Positions 42,017-52,339 of a DNA stretch of 64,000 nucleotides are shown here, piece after piece. A program made the translations under genes and the position numbers. Numbering within the stretch: position 1 is the stretch's first letter; the number at the start of each line of letters is the position of its first letter. The notes under the pieces are model-generated. The model had not been told where the DNA came from. It searched no databases and saw only the letters and a program-made list of their open reading frames with translations. The stretch lies in contig LR746271.1 in the NCBI GenBank assembly GCA_902729315.2, positions 948,501-1,012,500 on the forward strand. The letters are read 5' to 3'. The DNA comes from Spirodela intermedia. Lineage: Eukaryota > Streptophyta > Magnoliopsida > Alismatales > Araceae.

Positions 42017-43729
42017 GTGATATCTCGAATCTCTGTGCAATGCTCCGTGTTTTTTTCTGTCTCTGCGTCAGATCTGTCTCTACTTCTTCCTTGGATTTTG
42101 AGATCTCCGGTGATACTGGGGACGGAGATCTTATCAGTTTGAGAGATTTTAGGTGCGATCTCAAGCTCTGATGCGAGAAACCGAGGGATGTTTTATTTTT
42201 CTGGTTCAGTCTTTTTTGTTTCTTCGTTTGCCTGAATGACTGGCTTCAGGTACCAAAATCGCATCGCCACTAGGATAAGAAATGCCCAAGGAATTACAGG
42301 CCTTCGCTGATCTTCGATCTGTTCATATCTTCTAACTACCATTTTCGGTCGGGATGGTACTGATCTTCTTACGATCTTCTGTGGTTAATTCATGACTCCA
42401 TTTATCCTCAAAGGATCAGATGCCGACATAATTATTGAGGATGAAGTGAATGATCTATTTTCATCTAATCGAACCATATTTCTTTATCGACTACTGTGAC
42501 TCGTTAACATATTACTTTTATCGTTTTATGTTTTTTTGTTTGACGTTTCCCTCCTCTCGTATATGTTCTTTTGAGCAAAAATAGTTAAATATTAACAACG
42601 ACATATTTTAAGATCTTACGGTGATCGATCAGAGGGTTGGATTACAGTATCTTTTAATCAACTATGATCTCGATCGAACTATGGAGTGATAAATGCGGAG
42701 GAGCAAACTGCCTAAATATGTGTTCAAAATATTCTCAAATACACAATGCCGGGACTTTATAATCGTAGATTACCCTTTCCTGTTTGGTTTTTTCTGTTGG
42801 TGTAGGAGGCACCTGGGAGAGATTGACATCGATATGATTTGCAACGATTAGTCTAGGATAATTTATTTCGTAGAGTTGTTAAATTAGATCTCAGGCTTTG
42901 TTGTAGCATCAGTCGCCGGTTTTCAACTTTAGTTCATCTCTGAAGCTCTAGAAAGCTCCTAAATCAGCGGTTTCTGTGGTATAGTAGGGGTCTTCTTGGA
43001 CTGAATGTGCTTACTTTCTTATAAATCATATCAGGATGGTCTAATTTGTATGTATCTGAACTGAGTTTTGATATGATTCATATCCAATGCAGTACTGAGA
43101 TTGGAGATCATGAATGTTTCGAGAAATTTTAACTAAATGAAGTAATGCGTAGGGGTATGCAATGTAGTACAGAAAGGATCTCGTTAGTGATTCCTGTAGA
43201 ATTGAACGGGGCAACATAAATTCGTGTGTTTAAAGGCGGGCATGTATGCATGACCTGACATTGCATTTTAAACCTTCCCGGATGCGTACAACCAATCCTC
43301 GTTTAGGGCATTTCTTTTCAACAGCCCATGGCACTGTCTAAATCAAGACTCCTTAAACCTTGACTATTTACGTTAATAAGACCTCGACTGTCCATGATAG
43401 CTTCGTCCCGCCCATCGTTTGATATCTAATAATTCCTGAATCCTCTTGATTAAAATTTATTTTCATATATGTATTTTGGGCTTGGGTCAGGAAGATATGT
43501 TCAGTTGCTTTATTTAGGAGCTCCTGTCTCACACAACCGATGACTGCACTTATCACACGAGTCAATGTTTCGTACCTCTGCCTTAATCTTATTTTTCATA
43601 GAATGGCTCTTCGAGCTTAATCAGAATGCCGATTGGTGCATTCTGTGTTCATTTTCTTCTTTAATTGAGCTTTCTCAATGTAGGATGTCTACTCTCCACT
43701 GGTCTGACCTGTTCTTGTCTACATTCTAG
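42017..43729 (+). other. Predicted 5'-UTR intron of the LEA_2 gene
   Basis: The leader ends CTCCAG|GTGATATC (donor at 42017). The segment lacks any sizeable reading frame and ends with a pyrimidine-rich tract and TTCTAG at 43724-43729, two bases before the start codon at 43732. A leader intron explains the 1.8 kb between TATA and ATG. Long first introns often enhance expression in plants. Confidence 0.6.
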
Positions 43730-43731
43730 CC

Positions 43732-44783
43732 ATGTCATCTACCGAAAAGGAACACAAGGACAGCAACCCGGAGAAAGAAGGAGAAGAGTCAGGAGGATTC
43801 ATCGACAAGGTTAAGGATTTTATTCATGATATTGGTGAGAAGATCGAAGGAGCGATAGGATTTGGAAAGCCGACGGCAGATGTGACTGCAATTCACATCC
43901 CTACAATCAATCTGGAGAAGGCTGACATTGTCGTGGACGTCCTCGTGACAAACCCTAATCCGATTCCGATCCCTCTTATAGATATCAATTACTTGGTGGA
44001 AAGTGATGGGAGGAAGCTGGTCTCAGGATTGATCCCTGATGCAGGCACAATCCAGGCCCATGGCTCAGAGACTGTCAATATTCCTCTCACCCTGGTATAT
44101 GCCGATATCAAAGACACCTACGACGATATTAAGCCTGGAAGCGTCATTCCTTACAGGATCAAGGTCGATCTAATTGTCGACGTACCCATTTTTGGAAGAC
44201 TCACTCTGCCGCTCGAGAAGACCGGGGAGATTCCTATCCCTTACAAGCCGGACGTTGACATCGAGAAGATTCAGTTTGAGAAGTTTTCCTTTGAAGAAAC
44301 TACGGCAATCCTGCATCTGAAACTGGGGAACAAGAACGAGTTCGACCTGGGGCTCAACGCCTTGAAATCTGAGATCTGGCTCTCTGACGAGAGCATTGGG
44401 AGCGCGGAGCTCATTGAACCTACCAAGATCGACAAAAATGGGTTCGGCTTCACCAAGATTCCGGTCACCTTCAGGCCCAAAGACTTTGGCTCTGCCCTCT
44501 GGGACATGATCAGGGGCAGAGGCACTGGCTATGCCATAAAGGGAATGATCGACGTCGACACCCCGTTCGGCCCCATGAAGCTTCCCATCGTCAAGGAGGG
44601 CGGCACCACCAAGCTTAAGAAAGAAGGCGATGACGAAGAAGAGGTACGCTGACCTGTTCCCCTTCTCTGATATCTCTCCTTCTGGACATCTTCTCAAACG
44701 GAATGGATAAAAATAGAATTCCTCGTCCCACAAAAATCCCCACTAACTCACGCAACATCAACTCTATTTTGTCGCAGGAGTAG
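43732..44783 (+). CDS. LEA_2 (LEA14/desiccation-related, At2g44060-like) protein with two WHy-type domains
   Basis: Model: join(43732..44643, 44778..44783), 305 aa. The second exon supplies only GAG and the stop TAG. The N-terminus is acidic and charged (MSSTEKEHKDSNPEKEGEES), then an amphipathic helix (DKVKDFIHDIGEKIEGAIGF). Two LEA_2 immunoglobulin-like domains follow: about residues 45-150 (VTAIHIPTINLEKADIVVDV, LVTNPNPIPIPLIDINYLV, AHGSETVNIPLTLVY) and about 165-290 (KPDVDIEKIQFEKFSFEETT, LGLNALKSEIWLS, GYAIKGMIDVDTPFGPM). No signal peptide or membrane span is seen, so it is probably cytosolic. These 'atypical' LEA proteins fold stably and are linked to dehydration tolerance. Without splicing at 44644, translation would end EEVR instead of EEEE, a minor change. 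Confidence 0.92.
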
Positions 44784-44976
44784 CGGCTCTCTGTGGCTTC
44801 TGTGGTGGCCTGGCCTTTGTGCGCGGGGTCCAGACTCCTCTGGTATAGAAGAACCCGTTTGTGCACTACTTATCCCCCATGTGTTTTATGTACTAATCTT
44901 CTGGATTGTCTCCTGTTCTTGGTAATAATGCAAACGGCTGCCAAGTGTGACCACCCTATGAACTCATGCCCCCCCT

Positions 44977-45014
<38 letters not shown>

Positions 45015-45156
45015 TGTCTGTGATGAGGGCTGGGCATGGAAGTTGAGTCTCGGCTTGACCCCACGGTCAAAAGACACGTGAGGGCTCGCAGAAGACCAAT
45101 AGGCATTGGTCAACAAGGTCAAAAGACACACTGACTGCTCCCTACTGCTCCCTACT

Positions 45157-45209
<53 letters not shown>

Positions 45210-45430
45210 GCTATATCTCTCCTGGACTGATAGATTTCCATCCTTGAAAATCAGCGGATCGAAGGCTGAGTAAGTGGGCACTCACTTCTGGCGGTGAAAT
45301 CCGTGGATGGGCACCGCAGCCGCCCTCCGCTGCAGACCGCCGTCTGGATCTCCCATCGGCGTCGGAAGATTCAAGTTCAAGTTTCATCACGCCTCCTCTT
45401 CTCCCTCTCTTGCTTTGAGTCCCTCGCCGC
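44784..45430. other. Intergenic LEA_2 / ARGOS-like: microsatellites and leader
   Basis: This contains the LEA 3' flank, a (CT)n(CA)n tract at 44979-45015, short repeats (GGTCAAAAGACAC twice near 45064 and 45117; ACTGCTCCCT-type units at 45131-45160), a (CT) tract at 45159-45206 and a GC-rich leader of the next gene. Confidence 0.6.
45159..45206. repeat. (CT)n microsatellite upstream of the ARGOS-like gene
   Basis: About 20 CT units lie about 225 bp before the start codon at 45431, plausibly in the promoter or leader. Confidence 0.9.
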
Positions 45431-45700
45431 ATGGAGAGGACAGCGGGGAGTTCAGCCGCATCGGAGCGCCTCAGGCGGCGGTCGAACGCGCCGAGAGCCT
45501 CCGCCGACGGCCTCTTCAGCGCCTCCTCCATGGCGGCGTTCCTCTGTCTCACGGCGTCGCTGATCCTGCTCCCTCTCGTCCTGCCAGCTCTTCCCCCCCC
45601 GCCGCTGCCGCTCCTTCTCGTGCCGGTGGGCATAATCGCGGTTCTTCTCCTTCTGGCCCTCATGCCCTCCGACGTCCATGACGTCGCCGCGTGTCTCTGA
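45431..45700 (+). CDS. ARGOS/ORGAN SIZE RELATED (OSR) family small membrane protein
   Basis: This is an 89-aa single-exon protein. The N-terminal 30 residues are basic and Ser-rich. The OSR domain covers about residues 33-80: FLCLTASLILLPLVLPALP, then PPPLPLLLVPVGIIAVLLLLA, two hydrophobic segments joined by the family's Pro-rich turn. ARGOS, ARL and OSR proteins sit in the ER membrane, promote organ growth by prolonging cell proliferation or expansion, and dampen ethylene signalling. The start at 45431 gives a family-typical length. Longer overlapping frames (45294 and 45307) lack the domain. Confidence 0.85.
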   Translation: MERTAGSSAASERLRRRSNAPRASADGLFSASSMAAFLCLTASLILLPLVLPALPPPPLPLLLVPVGIIAVLLLLALMPSDVHDVAACL

Positions 45701-46835
45701 CCGGCGGAGGACGAGGGAACGGTCAAACGAAACCCACTGGTGAGCGGCGGGTTGCAGCGTCGGCGGCAAATTTCCACGTGTTGAGGACTGGTCCCTCACT
45801 TTCACGTGGTTCCACACCCCCCACCCCATCGATTCCAACTCTATTTTGAAAAGATCCGAAACGACTTGGGCTTGCACGTCGTACTTATGGACACGTGCCG
45901 CTGAGTACCGAGTCTAGCCCGACTCAGCTCCAGCTCGAACTCAACAGGCCCTATTTTTCCGGGCTTCAGGTTGTCCAAAACCCGGCCCTATATTTCTGCG
46001 CTCTTATCATTATCGGCAAGAACATCAAATCTAAATATTTATTATTAGATTCGAAAAGAAAAAATTAAACTTAAAGTTTGGTGAATCTAGGTCGATCGAA
46101 AGGATGAATGCTTGTATTATTGTGTTAATTGATGCTCCCAAACTTTATTAAATTAAAGATAACACAAAAATAAAAATAAAAATTCTTCTATGCTTGAAGC
46201 AATCATTCACATGGAAATATGTAGTTATAAGTTATTTGATTCCTTTAATTACTCAATGATTTGTAAGTTGATTATTTGAATCATATATGTTCTGAAAGAG
46301 ATTCAATTAGATCAATGGCTAAACGATCCAAAGAAGAATCATAAAAGTGGGAGAAAATCACACCAATAGGAGTATGTGTTAGAGAAAGTAAAATAGAAGC
46401 ATGAACTTGACTAAAACCCTCTTTACTCTCTAGTGAAAATCTACAAAAAATATAGACTTAGACTTGTGGAAAACTTGTCTGTCATCCAATGTAAACATGT
46501 CACCGATTGAAAACTTTGAAATGAGATAAATCATAAAGTTATCTTTGCTTGTCACTCATAGATAAAATGATAATAGATGGGAGATAAATGAATGAAGGAC
46601 TGAAATTGAAGCAATTGAAGTGAGGAATAAGATTTAATCTCTTTATCTACCTATCACCTAGGCAAGAGGATTAAACAAAATGATAAAGCAATTGAAGTGA
46701 AGTGGAGAATAAAAATTATTTCAGATATCAAAACAGAATCATAGGCCTTGACTTCCTCCATGTGTCACCTGAAAAACTTTCCATTAAGAGAGAACGGGAA
46801 AAAATGGAGAAAAACATGACAAAGAGTGAGTGAGT

Positions 46836-46913
<78 letters not shown>

Positions 46914-47880
46914 GTAAGGAGGGGAAAGAACTGAAGAGAAAGAAAAAGGAGAAAATAGGAGAGAGAGGAAGAAATACTCCTCTTCTCCTCTGCTTACCTC
47001 CTAACTGTTATTAGTAATTTTTAGGGTCATTGAAATATAAAGTTGAGATTGTGTCCAACAAGTTTCCATGCACTTACTTGTGTGTTGATATGGCTTAGAA
47101 AATATACCTTGGATGATGTAGTCTTCTATGATTTGTGTCATCTTTTGTTATGTTAAGAGAGTATATATGTGTCATCTTTCATTTTATTTGATGGAGCATT
47201 TTGACGTACATTACATGACTGCAAACTCATCTCAGCAACTCCTACTTCATGACAACACTCACTAATAGGCTTCAGCCTCCTTGCCTCGTCATAATATCAA
47301 CTTGTGCTCGATGCATCCTCAAATCAGCTTCATTGTGTCAATTTCTCATTCCTCTTCATAATATCAAATGACCTTTTACCCTCAACCTTTATCATAAATG
47401 AATCCTCTTGTCTCTATGCTCCCCAAAAAATATATAATAACTCTTTATGAATTATTGTCCTACTAAATCGTTATTTTCTCTTACACCTAAGATATTTAAG
47501 TGTGTTTGTTTTATCTATATATTTAAGACAAATAGTATCAAATTAGATCATAAAGTAATTATAAGTCTTTCTTGACTATTCACCCTTATAAGAAAGCTAT
47601 AAATGTCTTAATCATGTACATATATAGAAGTATATAGTGACGGATGTCACATTCCATGAGTTACATGCTTTCTATCAGGTCACAGTCCAAGAGAAGATAC
47701 CTCATGATATCTCATATTGTTTGTCTAGTACGTTAATAACCACTACACCTATCTATCAACCTAATCCTCACCCAACTCATTTATCACTACATGAAGAATC
47801 ATTAAGTGGGTAATGACTATTGAGGAATAAACTAAAGTTGTCAAAAACATCTAAAACATGAGAATTTATAGTTGTTGTAA
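45701..47880. other. AT-rich intergenic DNA with a large GA microsatellite
   Basis: After about 250 bp of GC-rich gene flank, the sequence becomes AT-rich. The segment 46050-46190 resembles 39600-39740. No gene is seen before the copia remnant. Confidence 0.5.
46823..46912. repeat. (GTGA)n(GA)n microsatellite, about 90 bp
   Basis: GTGAGTGAGTGA is followed by about 36 GA units, ending in GGAGG. The flanks are purine-rich to about 46975. Confidence 0.97.
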
Positions 47881-47899
47881 AACTAAAGTTAATAAGAGT

Positions 47900-48660
47900 T
47901 CATTAACATTTACAATACACCTCAATTGAAATTTGTATCAACTTGACATTAAATTTTAAATAAGGACCTAGATGATGAAGTATACATGAGTCCTCCTCTA
48001 GGTGTAAATAATAAAAGTAGAGTAGCTGAATTAAGTCAAATAATTTTCAGATTAAAATAATATTTTAGAGTATGGTTTAGCTGACTTTATCAAGCAATGA
48101 CTCATTTGCCTATTAACAAGGAAATGTAAACTACATCTTTTTTCAGAAGTAATAAAATTTGTTACTTTATTATGATAATTTATGTTGATGATATGATTCT
48201 CACTAGTGATGATGAACATGAAATACAAATGTTAAAATAAAATTTAGTGAAATAATTAAAAAAATTATAAAAATTAAAATACTTCTTAGGTATTGAAGTT
48301 GCAAGGTCCAAAAAGGAACATATATACGTGTCAATTTTTTTTTTATAGATCTACTAAATGAAATAGGAATGTTATGATGTAAGCCATCCACTACACTTAT
48401 ATAACAAAGCCTACATCTTATTAATAAGATGGGGAAAGAACTCACAAATAAATCAAAACATATTTATCAATGAATTATTGGAAAGCTTTTATATGTATCA
48501 CTAACTAGATCAGATTTATCTTTTGCTATAAATATAGTGAGAAAATATGTATATGTCTCATACATCACTCAAATGCATGTCATCTATTGAATCATACAAT
48601 ATCTAAAATGTCCTAGTAAGGTTTTACTCTGGATTATATTAAATTGTCATTTTAATAAAA
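47900..48660 (+). mobile_element. Degenerate Ty1/copia retrotransposon pol (reverse transcriptase) remnant
   Basis: Frame-shifting translation gives copia RT motifs in the correct order: QLDIKF, DLDDEVYMSPPLGV (about 47970), YVDDMILTSDDEHEIQML (from about 48181), LKYFLGIEVARSKK (about 48276-48320), then blocks resembling the ELL/LYxSLTRSDLSFA and later RNase H-adjacent segments to about 48600. Many stops and indels mean it cannot be functional. LTRs and insertion ends were not identified. Confidence 0.82.
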
Positions 48661-48669
48661 TATTGAAAA

Positions 48670-49880
48670 ATATTTTTTTTTTTCAAGATTATCCACATAG
48701 GGCAATCATGTTAGAATATAAATTAGAACACCAAGCAGAAATTTATCAAGAATAATATGAATATTTAAGAAGAAATTTATGAAATTGACTCTAGAATTTT
48801 GTTTTAGCATTTTCATTTGATTTTATTATGCTTAACATTGGTTAATGTAACATTTATCATCATTTACCTTAATTAACATATATGGATGATACATGAACAC
48901 ACCCCCAAAATTAATCATTGTTAGTCTATTAGCAATCTTTCAAAAAATTAATTAGGACTAAGAATATTTTAAAATATTATTCAATACATGTATAGTTTCA
49001 AATGGAATCACTTGATTTAGGTAGACATCTAGTTCTCATGACAAGATTCAAATATGAACCTTTATCTTTATTGTTTAAACATTTTTTAAAATTACATTCT
49101 ATATTTTACATCCCTTTTTTTAAACAATCAACACTTGTAGCCAGTAAATATTAGTTACTAGATGTTTGTAAGTTTTTTCCTATCACTTAAAAATATTGAA
49201 CATTATATAATTCTCAATGATACTATATGGTAGAGACATGTGGCTGTTTCTTTATGATTTTTTCTTTATTTTAAAACAAAAAGAGAGTAGATAATTAATT
49301 CTCATGTTCAATGGCCCAACTTTTAAAGTTTTCACATTGTCTTATTTTTTCCACTTAGAGAGATGGTCTTTTCAAATTAGGTTTACTTATTTTTATTCCT
49401 TTTTCCACAAGAATAGAGTAGATAAATGTTTCTCATATTTAATTCCTCACTTTTGGGACTGCATACTCTCATTTTTATTTACTTATAAATATGTAACTTG
49501 TCATTTGACTTATTCTTATGAGTATTCTAACAAAAAATATATAATTTAAATCATATTTTATGTATTTAATAGAATTCACAATGTCTACTAAATGATACCT
49601 ACCAGATTATAAAATTGTAGATATATCAAATGAGTTTAATGAATTTTTTTCATACATATGAAGAATATTATAACAATTTTGTTATTGATTTGACCCTCTC
49701 ATCTTGATTATGATTCCTCTAGTATACTCTTAGTTAAAACATTCTAATTTTTTTTTATTTCATGGATGAAATATAAACCATAAATGCATGTTAGGGTTGT
49801 CAAAAGAGCATGTAGTTTTTATCATCGTGTTATAATAAAATCTTATTTACATGAAATTTTCAATAATCTTAACATATTTT
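48670..49880. other. AT-rich repeat-derived DNA, no gene
   Basis: This includes copy 2 of the dispersed repeat (48790-49060). A reading frame at 49304-49549 shows only low-complexity Phe/Tyr/Ser content and no family match. Confidence 0.5.
48790..49060. repeat. Dispersed AT-rich repeat, copy 2
   Basis: This is related to 40450-40900 (see that entry for shared blocks). It lies just downstream of the copia pol remnant, in the position expected for a 3' LTR, which is a hint but not proof. Confidence 0.45.
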
Positions 49881-49884
49881 AACA

Positions 49885-52330
49885 AATATTTCACTCACTC
49901 ACACCTCACCCCCAAACCAAATGGCGTTGTCCTCAAGAGTGTACATAATATGGAATTCAAATTCTTACTTTTAGAGTGGGTATATAGAGCCTAGATCTGT
50001 AATGATTTTCTTGATAGATTGACTACTTTTTGGAGTTGAATAAATTCTTAATTTTCTATAATATACTTCTTTCATTGATTACTTATATGTGTAAAGAAAA
50101 TGGAAGATAAAAAAACTCAAAATAAATATTTTAAAGAAAACATTGTGTTGCCTGCCACTGGTACTAAGTATTAAAGAAAACACAAGTTTGATTAATCATG
50201 GATCATTGAAAGGGATAAACCCTTGAAAGTTCATTTGTTCATTTTCTAAATAAGATTTGAGACATTGGTCATTTTCAATTGTGATTCCTCATTTTGTTGA
50301 TCTATAGTTTTTACAACATTATTATCATAGATGTTCAAAATAATGTATGAATAATCCCAAATTTGATTTCAATTTTCTTGAAAATAATTATAGTTTCAAA
50401 TTAAACAACTAAACCTTTTATTTGAATGAAGAAATGACTTCCTATAGATATACTTATCATGAAATGCTTTACTTTAATCTTTTTATATTCTAAATTTCTC
50501 ATGAGCTTGATTCCTTAATTCCTTTAATTTTGTGATTTGTAGGATTCATTATTTTTTAGGTTGACATAGTTCTTTATTAAGTTGTTTAATGGTCTAATAT
50601 ATAATTTGTTATATCTCAACAAGTAGATGACAATCCTTTCTGAAAATAAGTCTATAAGATGATATATTGATGAGTGTTTTATATGTAATTCCACGTGTAA
50701 AAAGTGCATCATTTAACTTTAGTGATCAATCTTTCTTGTCAAGTAGAATATTTGTTTGTAAAATTATTTTGATTATTTTATTTGATACTTTAACTTGACC
50801 ATTAATTTGTGAATGGCATGGTGTTGAAACTTTAAGAGTGATTCAATATTTTTAAGTATGAAATTAGAAATTGATAGAATGTTGATCCCTCATCACTAAT
50901 GATTATTCATGGGCAGTCAAAATTAAAAAATATATTTTTCTAAATAAAATTTACTACCACTTTGTGATCATTAGTCTATGGGCAAATTACCTCAATTCAT
51001 TTGAAAGCATAATCTACTACTATTAGAATATACTCACAACCAAAATAAGGTGGAGTTGAGCCTAAAAGTAAAATTTTCAAACATCAAAATTTTCAAAAAA
51101 TGAGATTAAGTGACATTATGTCTCTCTTAGAATTATTTGTTGTGACTAAAAATTGTAAATAAGTTTAAATTAAAATTGACATCTTAAAAAAAATGTGGAT
51201 TAATAAAATTTACTTTATTGAACCTTGATAGTAGTTTTACACCTTGAAAAGCGTACTTCACAAGTTAAAGAGTGACAAGATTTTGAAATACTTTGTTGTT
51301 TATCCTCATGAACTCATCTCATGAGGATTTTATGAGAGCCAAAGTTAAATAATTATAGGTCATTTCAGAAATAGAAATTGAGTTTCTTCTCATTTTTAGA
51401 CTATCATGTGGAAATTTGTTAGTAACTAAGTAATTCGCTATATTTACATATCATTGTGTAGGTGTTTTGAAATTAATAACTACTCATCACAAAATGAATA
51501 TTAAACTATGGATTTTTAGATGTATACAGTTTTTAGATGTATATAGTTTTTAGATGTATAAACTATGGACAAATTATTAGTTACAATATTTAGTCACTTT
51601 TTCTCTCATAATATATGATCTAGATTTCTATAAAGCAATAATAATGGTCAATAATTCTTTCTTAGTGGTTGCACAATTAAATTGTGTTTTTGAAATTATT
51701 TTACTTATATAATAGATAATGAATGAGTTGTCATCTACTCTTTAACCTAAAACAACTTTTATGGTAGCTGGAGGTATCACATATGATTTTAAAAAATAAT
51801 TTTTAATTAAGTACTTGTAAGATTAGTGTTTCTATCAAAACTTCTTTTAAGTTGATAATATTTTCAAACATGCTATATTTAAATAGAATGACACATTATT
51901 AACTAAGAGTAGAGTAAGAGTCTAAAGATTTATAAAAGCCATAATAACACTCTTATAGAGTCTCACATGTCCTAAGAATGATCTAAGTTGTTTGATATAT
52001 GATAGAAATAACTTATATATTATTTCTACTTTTGACTTGTTGACCTCAGTTCTTTTTACTCACCATGTCTTAGAACAATTATGATATGAATTTTCTCTTG
52101 ACTTAATACTAAATTAGTCTTTATAGATACCATTAAGATATTTTTCAAATATTCTAAATAATATCAAAAGATAGTAAATTAAAAATTATTTTTAAAAATT
52201 TCAAGGAATTCATCAATCATGTTAGGAAAAATAGAAATCATGTAGTGTTGAAAGTAAATGATTCATTACACATCAAAAGTAATCTTCTAGAAAGCTAACA
52301 TTTCATATAGGCCTCACTTTTTTTAGTTAC
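49885..52330 (-). mobile_element. Degenerate Ty3/gypsy retrotransposon pol remnant (RT, RNase H, integrase)
   Basis: Read on the minus strand from 52330 down, the gypsy pol order is recognisable: RT near 52270-52190 (FQHYMISIFPNMIDEFLEIF), the end of RT near 52050-51930 (SKVEII..., IKQLRSFLGHVRLYKS), RNase H near 51800-51610 (CDTSSY; ERIIDHYYCF) and integrase near 51035-50900 (EYILIVVDYAFK, TNDHKVVV). A post-integrase motif of the Athila/Tat type (TTGAGGACAACGCC followed by TTTGGGGGTG) appears at about 49900-49935. Stops and frameshifts are frequent, so it is dead. LTRs were not found. Confidence 0.8.
51513..51561. repeat. 17-bp minisatellite, three copies
   Basis: Three adjoining units each contain TTTTTAGATGTATA followed by CAG, TAG or AAC. 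They lie between the RNase H and integrase parts of the gypsy remnant. Confidence 0.85.
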
Positions 52331-52339
52331 AAAAACCAC

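Noticed and set aside
44170-44733. 187-aa minus-strand ORF opposite the LEA exon
   Set aside because: Antisense shadow; the plus strand carries two clear LEA_2 domains.
45211-45877. Minus-strand Arg-rich ORFs of 188 and 141 aa near the ARGOS-like gene
   Set aside because: GC-rich antisense frames; the plus-strand OSR domain explains the region.
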